Assembly: GCA_902462065.1 (NCBI GenBank)
Contig: CABQAK010000022.1
Coordinates: forward strand, 1-34,641
Length of the DNA stretch: 34,641 bases
From: an uncultured Collinsella sp.
GTDB taxonomy: Bacteria; Actinomycetota; Coriobacteriia; Coriobacteriales; Coriobacteriaceae
Direction: 5' to 3'
A program made the translations under genes and the position numbers. This document shows positions 31,806 to 34,641 of this stretch, piece by piece. Each line of letters begins with the position of its first letter. Position 1 is the stretch's first letter. The notes under the pieces are model-generated. The model was not told where the DNA came from, did no database searches, and saw only the letters and a program-made list of their open reading frames with translations.

Positions 31806-32654
31806 ATGCCAAGTTGGAACATTCATATCGCTCAAACGGAGCGCTTGCTGGCGCGTGCTGGTGTGCTTGCCGATAGCGTTCGTGACCGCAATGCCTTTTT
31901 GTTTGGCTGCGTGGTTCCGGACATTTTTGTGGGCTATATGGTTCCCGGTATCGCTGATCCCATTCCGTATCGCATTACGCACTTTGCAAAGCCCGAGCCT
32001 ATCCCTAAGCCTCGTGAGCATGAGTTCTGGGATACCTATGTGGCACCGTTGCTTAAAAGTTCGCCCACCGGTGCGCCAGCCGCGGCGACCTCGATTATCG
32101 AGGAGCGCGAGCGACTGAATCGCGTGCACTATCCCCAGCGCTACAGGGATGCTGAGCCGGTTGTCGGTCCCGGCGCTCGTGAGTTCTCGCTTGCGTCCGA
32201 GGACGTGGCGCAGTCGTTGCTCGATTTGACACTGGGTGTCTGGTCGCATCTGGTGGCCGATACCGTATGGAATACGCGCGTGAATCAGTACCTGGAGGCG
32301 CACGGCGGCAAGCCGTGCGAGGAGTTCCGCATTAAAAAGCAAGGCGACTTTGACTGGTTCGGCAAGACGCTCGGCATTGTTTCGATTCCGCGCGCGACCG
32401 ATCGCCTGTATACTGCGGCGACGCGTTTTGGGCAGTATCCCATCCATAAGGAGTATGTGCTCAAGACCATCGGCGTTATGCACGAGATCGTGCGCGAAAA
32501 CCCCGGTGAGCCCGACCATCCGCCATACCGCCTGCTGACCGAGGAGTTCTTCGACGCGACGTTTACCGAGGTGATCGAGCTGACCGAGGCGGGCTTTGCG
32601 GCTCGCGTTGCCGCTTCTGACGTCCCTGCAGTCCCTCTGATCGCTAGCTGCTAG
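31806..32654 (+). CDS. Zinc-dependent phospholipase C-like protein
   Basis: A 282-residue protein of the zinc-dependent PLC/nuclease-like superfamily. The N-terminus MPSWNIHIAQTERLL and the following FLFGCVVPDIFVGY are typical, and THFAKP and GVWSHLVADTVWN supply further histidine and aspartate ligand candidates. No signal peptide is visible, so a cytoplasmic hydrolase is more likely than a secreted toxin. The start is ATG 31806, four codons inside the frame, with GGGGG upstream. A TATAGT at 31774 could be the -10. It follows the ECF operon by 80 bases. The substrate is unknown. Confidence 0.7.
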   Translation: MPSWNIHIAQTERLLARAGVLADSVRDRNAFLFGCVVPDIFVGYMVPGIADPIPYRITHFAKPEPIPKPREHEFWDTYVAPLLKSSPTGAPAAATSIIEERERLNRVHYPQRYRDAEPVVGPGAREFSLASEDVAQSLLDLTLGVWSHLVADTVWNTRVNQYLEAHGGKPCEEFRIKKQGDFDWFGKTLGIVSIPRATDRLYTAATRFGQYPIHKEYVLKTIGVMHEIVRENPGEPDHPPYRLLTEEFFDATFTEVIELTEAGFAARVAASDVPAVPLIASC

Positions 32655-32794
32655 CCGGCCGGCTTGACGGTGAACAGTTCACCCCAATTGACCAACGGCT
32701 CCCCTTGCAGGGCGTCTTCGGTGGTGCGCTCGGCATCGGAGAGGCTTGCGACTGAACGCAAATCGATGAAGCGGCATATGAATAAGGTCTTAAA

Positions 32795-32829
32795 AAAGGG
32801 CCCGGAAGGCAATGCCTTCCGGGCCCTTT
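32795..32829 (-). terminator. Terminator of pyk
   Basis: A perfect 16-bp stem (AAAGGGCCCGGAAGGC at 32795-32810 with 32814-32829) has a 3-base loop. On the minus strand the stem runs into TTTTTTAAG. It lies 28 bases after the pyk stop, and the convergent phospholipase-like gene may also use it. Confidence 0.92.
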
Positions 32830-32857
32830 GCAATGCAAATTTGCTTGCAAGTACGAT

Positions 32858-34318
32858 TTAGCGCACCTGAGCGACATAAGCGACGTTGGTCGAGGAGACC
32901 TTGTCCTCGAGCTGGACGCTCATGCGGGGATCGCCGGCAGTGGCGACGGTCAGGTCGCCGGCCTCGACGTAGCCGAGCTCCTTAGCGGTCTCGATCGCCT
33001 TGACGATCGTGCCGTTGACGGTGCCCTGAGTAATCTCGGCCTGGTGCGGGATAACGCCCCAGTACATAATCATCTGCTGGACGGCCCACTCGTGGCGGGA
33101 GAACGCGCAGATCGGCATGTTGGGACGGAAGTGCGAGATCAGGCGAGCGGTACGACCGGTGGTCGTCGGCACGGTGATGCACTTGGCGCCAACAGTGGTA
33201 GCCATGTTCACAGCGGACATACCCACAACGTTGTTGACGACGCGGGTGCCGTGAGCGTCAGCCGGAACCTCGAGCGGAGCGTGAGCCGGGAGGTACTTCT
33301 CGGTCTCGAGAGCAATGCTGGCCTGCATCTTGACGGCCTCGACCGGGTACTTACCGGCAGCGGACTCGCCGGACAGCATGACGGCGTCGGTGCCGTCGTA
33401 GATGGCGTTAGCAACGTCGGCAACCTCGGCGCGCGTCGGGCGCGGGTTCTGCTGCATGGAGTCGAGCATCTGCGTAGCGGTGATGACGGGCTTGTAGGCC
33501 GCGTTGCACTTGGCGATGATCTCCTTCTGGATGTGGGGAACGAGCTCGGGCTTGATCTCGATGCCCAGGTCGCCACGGGCGACCATGATGCCGTCGGAAG
33601 CCTCGAGGATCTCGTCGAAGTTCTCGACGCCCAGGGCGCACTCGATCTTCGGGAAGATCGTCACGTGCTCGCCACCGTTCTCGCGGCAAAGCTCGCGGAT
33701 GCCGCGGACGGACTCGCCGTCACGGATGAAGGAAGCGGCAATGTAGTCGATGTTCTCGGTCAGGCCAAAGAGGATGTCCTGACGATCGCGCTCGGTGATG
33801 GCGGGCAGCGAGATATTGACGTTGGGCATGTTGACGCCCTTGCGCTCGCCGATCAGGCCGTCGTTCTTGACGACGCAGGTCATGTCCTGGCCGTCGACGG
33901 ACTCGACCTCGAGGGCGACCAGGCCGTCATCGATCAGGATGAGGGAGCCCTTCTCGACCTCGGAGGGCAGAGCCAGGTAGTCGAGGGAGATGTGCTCAGA
34001 GGTGCCGTGGAAATCCTCGGACGTGGGCTGAGCGGTGACGACGATCTTGTCGCCGGTCTTGACGGCAACCTTCTTGCCGTCGACCAGAAGGCCAGTGCGG
34101 ACCTCGGGGCCCTTGGTGTCGAGCAGGATGCCGACGGGCAGGCCGAGCTCCTTGGAAATACGACGGACGCGCTCGATGCGACCGTGGTGCTCGTCGTAGG
34201 ATCCGTGCGAGAAGTTAAAACGGGCGACGTTCATGCCCGCCTTGATCATCTCGCGGATGGTCTCGTCGCTATCGCAGGCGGGACCCATGGTGCATACAAT
34301 CTTGGTGCGCTTGTACAT
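32858..34318 (-). CDS. pyk: Pyruvate kinase
   Basis: The last step of glycolysis, phosphoenolpyruvate plus ADP to pyruvate plus ATP. The 486-residue product starts KRTKIVCTMGPAC and has the catalytic arginine and metal region ARFNFSHGSYDEH. The lysine-containing site reads IFPKIECALGVENFDEI, where most family members have IENQEG; the effect of CAL is unknown. Then come MVARGDLGIEI and KPVITATQMLDSM. The C-terminal domain has the TTTGRTARLISHFRP phosphate-binding loop. There is no extra PEP-utiliser domain. GGAGG precedes the ATG closely. A strong terminator follows and the promoter is at 34382. Confidence 0.96.
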   Translation of the reverse strand: MYKRTKIVCTMGPACDSDETIREMIKAGMNVARFNFSHGSYDEHHGRIERVRRISKELGLPVGILLDTKGPEVRTGLLVDGKKVAVKTGDKIVVTAQPTSEDFHGTSEHISLDYLALPSEVEKGSLILIDDGLVALEVESVDGQDMTCVVKNDGLIGERKGVNMPNVNISLPAITERDRQDILFGLTENIDYIAASFIRDGESVRGIRELCRENGGEHVTIFPKIECALGVENFDEILEASDGIMVARGDLGIEIKPELVPHIQKEIIAKCNAAYKPVITATQMLDSMQQNPRPTRAEVADVANAIYDGTDAVMLSGESAAGKYPVEAVKMQASIALETEKYLPAHAPLEVPADAHGTRVVNNVVGMSAVNMATTVGAKCITVPTTTGRTARLISHFRPNMPICAFSRHEWAVQQMIMYWGVIPHQAEITQGTVNGTIVKAIETAKELGYVEAGDLTVATAGDPRMSVQLEDKVSSTNVAYVAQVR

Positions 34319-34641
34319 TCAGACCTCCATCTGACATCGTCTTGCGCTGATAGATAAACCATAAGAAATAAAACTGAGATGATTATAACGAAATGGCGAC
34401 CGAATACCCCAAAAAATCGACCGTATGCCGAATTAGAAGTTCATTTTTTGCGAAAAAACGGTATATGAAAAATCTTTACCAACCTTTCTGACCGCTGCTA
34501 TCTGGGCGATATTTCAGTTTGACGATGTGCCGAAGAAAAAACGTTTTATCAATATTGAGCATCACACGGTCTGCATCGTTGCACTCGAGGGTTGATTTCC
34601 GATCTCAACCGAACACATTGAGCAAATAGGCCATTCCCGCA
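34319..34641 (-). promoter_or_regulatory. AT-rich upstream region of pyk with a consensus -10
   Basis: A perfect TATAAT on the minus strand lies at 34382-34387, 64 bases before the pyk start. No clear -35 is visible. The rest of the stretch to the window end is much richer in A and T than the coding DNA. It holds A-tracts (34411-34417, 34444-34457) but no convincing gene, RNA or large inverted repeat. Confidence 0.5.

Noticed and set aside
32828..34357. 509-codon plus-strand frame opposite pyk
   Set aside because: It mirrors pyruvate kinase exactly, is made of Asp, Val, Leu and Gly strings, and has no ribosome site.

Overview
The window is GC-rich, densely coded bacterial chromosome. Gene content and style suggest a gut Coriobacteriia bacterium, most likely Collinsella or a close relative. 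Pointers are a T-box controlled pheST, an ECF nickel/cobalt transporter, an L-2-hydroxyisocaproate-type lactate dehydrogenase, a FrlB-like deglycase, and GGGACAGG-type dispersed hairpins. This assignment is an inference from sequence style; there is no rRNA to confirm it.

Layout. 1-4170: recQ helicase, then a GntR/UTRA regulator two bases later, then a FrlB-like SIS-domain sugar-phosphate deglycase whose promoter is bracketed by two pairs of direct repeats that look like the regulator's operators. 4214-6968: lactate/2-hydroxyacid dehydrogenase (-), metA (+) and 5-formyl-THF cyclo-ligase (-). 6985-9713: an accessory stretch with three GGGACAGG-type hairpin repeats, a hicAB toxin-antitoxin pair with a clear operator, tandem LexA-like boxes, and a large membrane protein with zinc-ribbon, EF-hand, leucine-rich and YD-like segments. 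9719-12760: single-chain M16 peptidase of the presequence-protease type (-). 12761-13332: a gene-free region full of inverted and GA-rich repeats, leading to an AlbA_2/Schlafen-like ATP-binding regulator. 14900-17407: poorly known genes, namely a hypothetical protein, a divergent HNH endonuclease, a small zinc-ribbon protein and a DUF5710 protein, ending at tRNA-Val(GAC). 17998-24569: EamA transporter, DUF4012 membrane protein, glmM and an M32 carboxypeptidase. 24570-28788: T-box leader with pheS and pheT. 28789-31725: nickel/cobalt ECF transporter (M, Q, O subunits) under a palindrome matching a NikR-type operator. 31806-32654: a zinc-dependent phospholipase C-like protein. 32858-34318: pyruvate kinase (-), with its AT-rich upstream region to the window end.

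How it fits together. Housekeeping genes (recQ, metA, glmM, pheST, pyk, folate cyclo-ligase) alternate with small self-regulated cassettes. The best regulatory signals are the NikR-like operator before the ECF transporter, the paired repeats before the SIS gene, the hicAB operator, the tRNA-Val promoter, and the T-box. The most plausible places for undescribed biology are 7.7-9.6 kb (LexA-like boxes and mosaic membrane protein) and 12.8-17.4 kb (repeat-rich leader, AlbA_2 protein, HNH nuclease and unknown genes).
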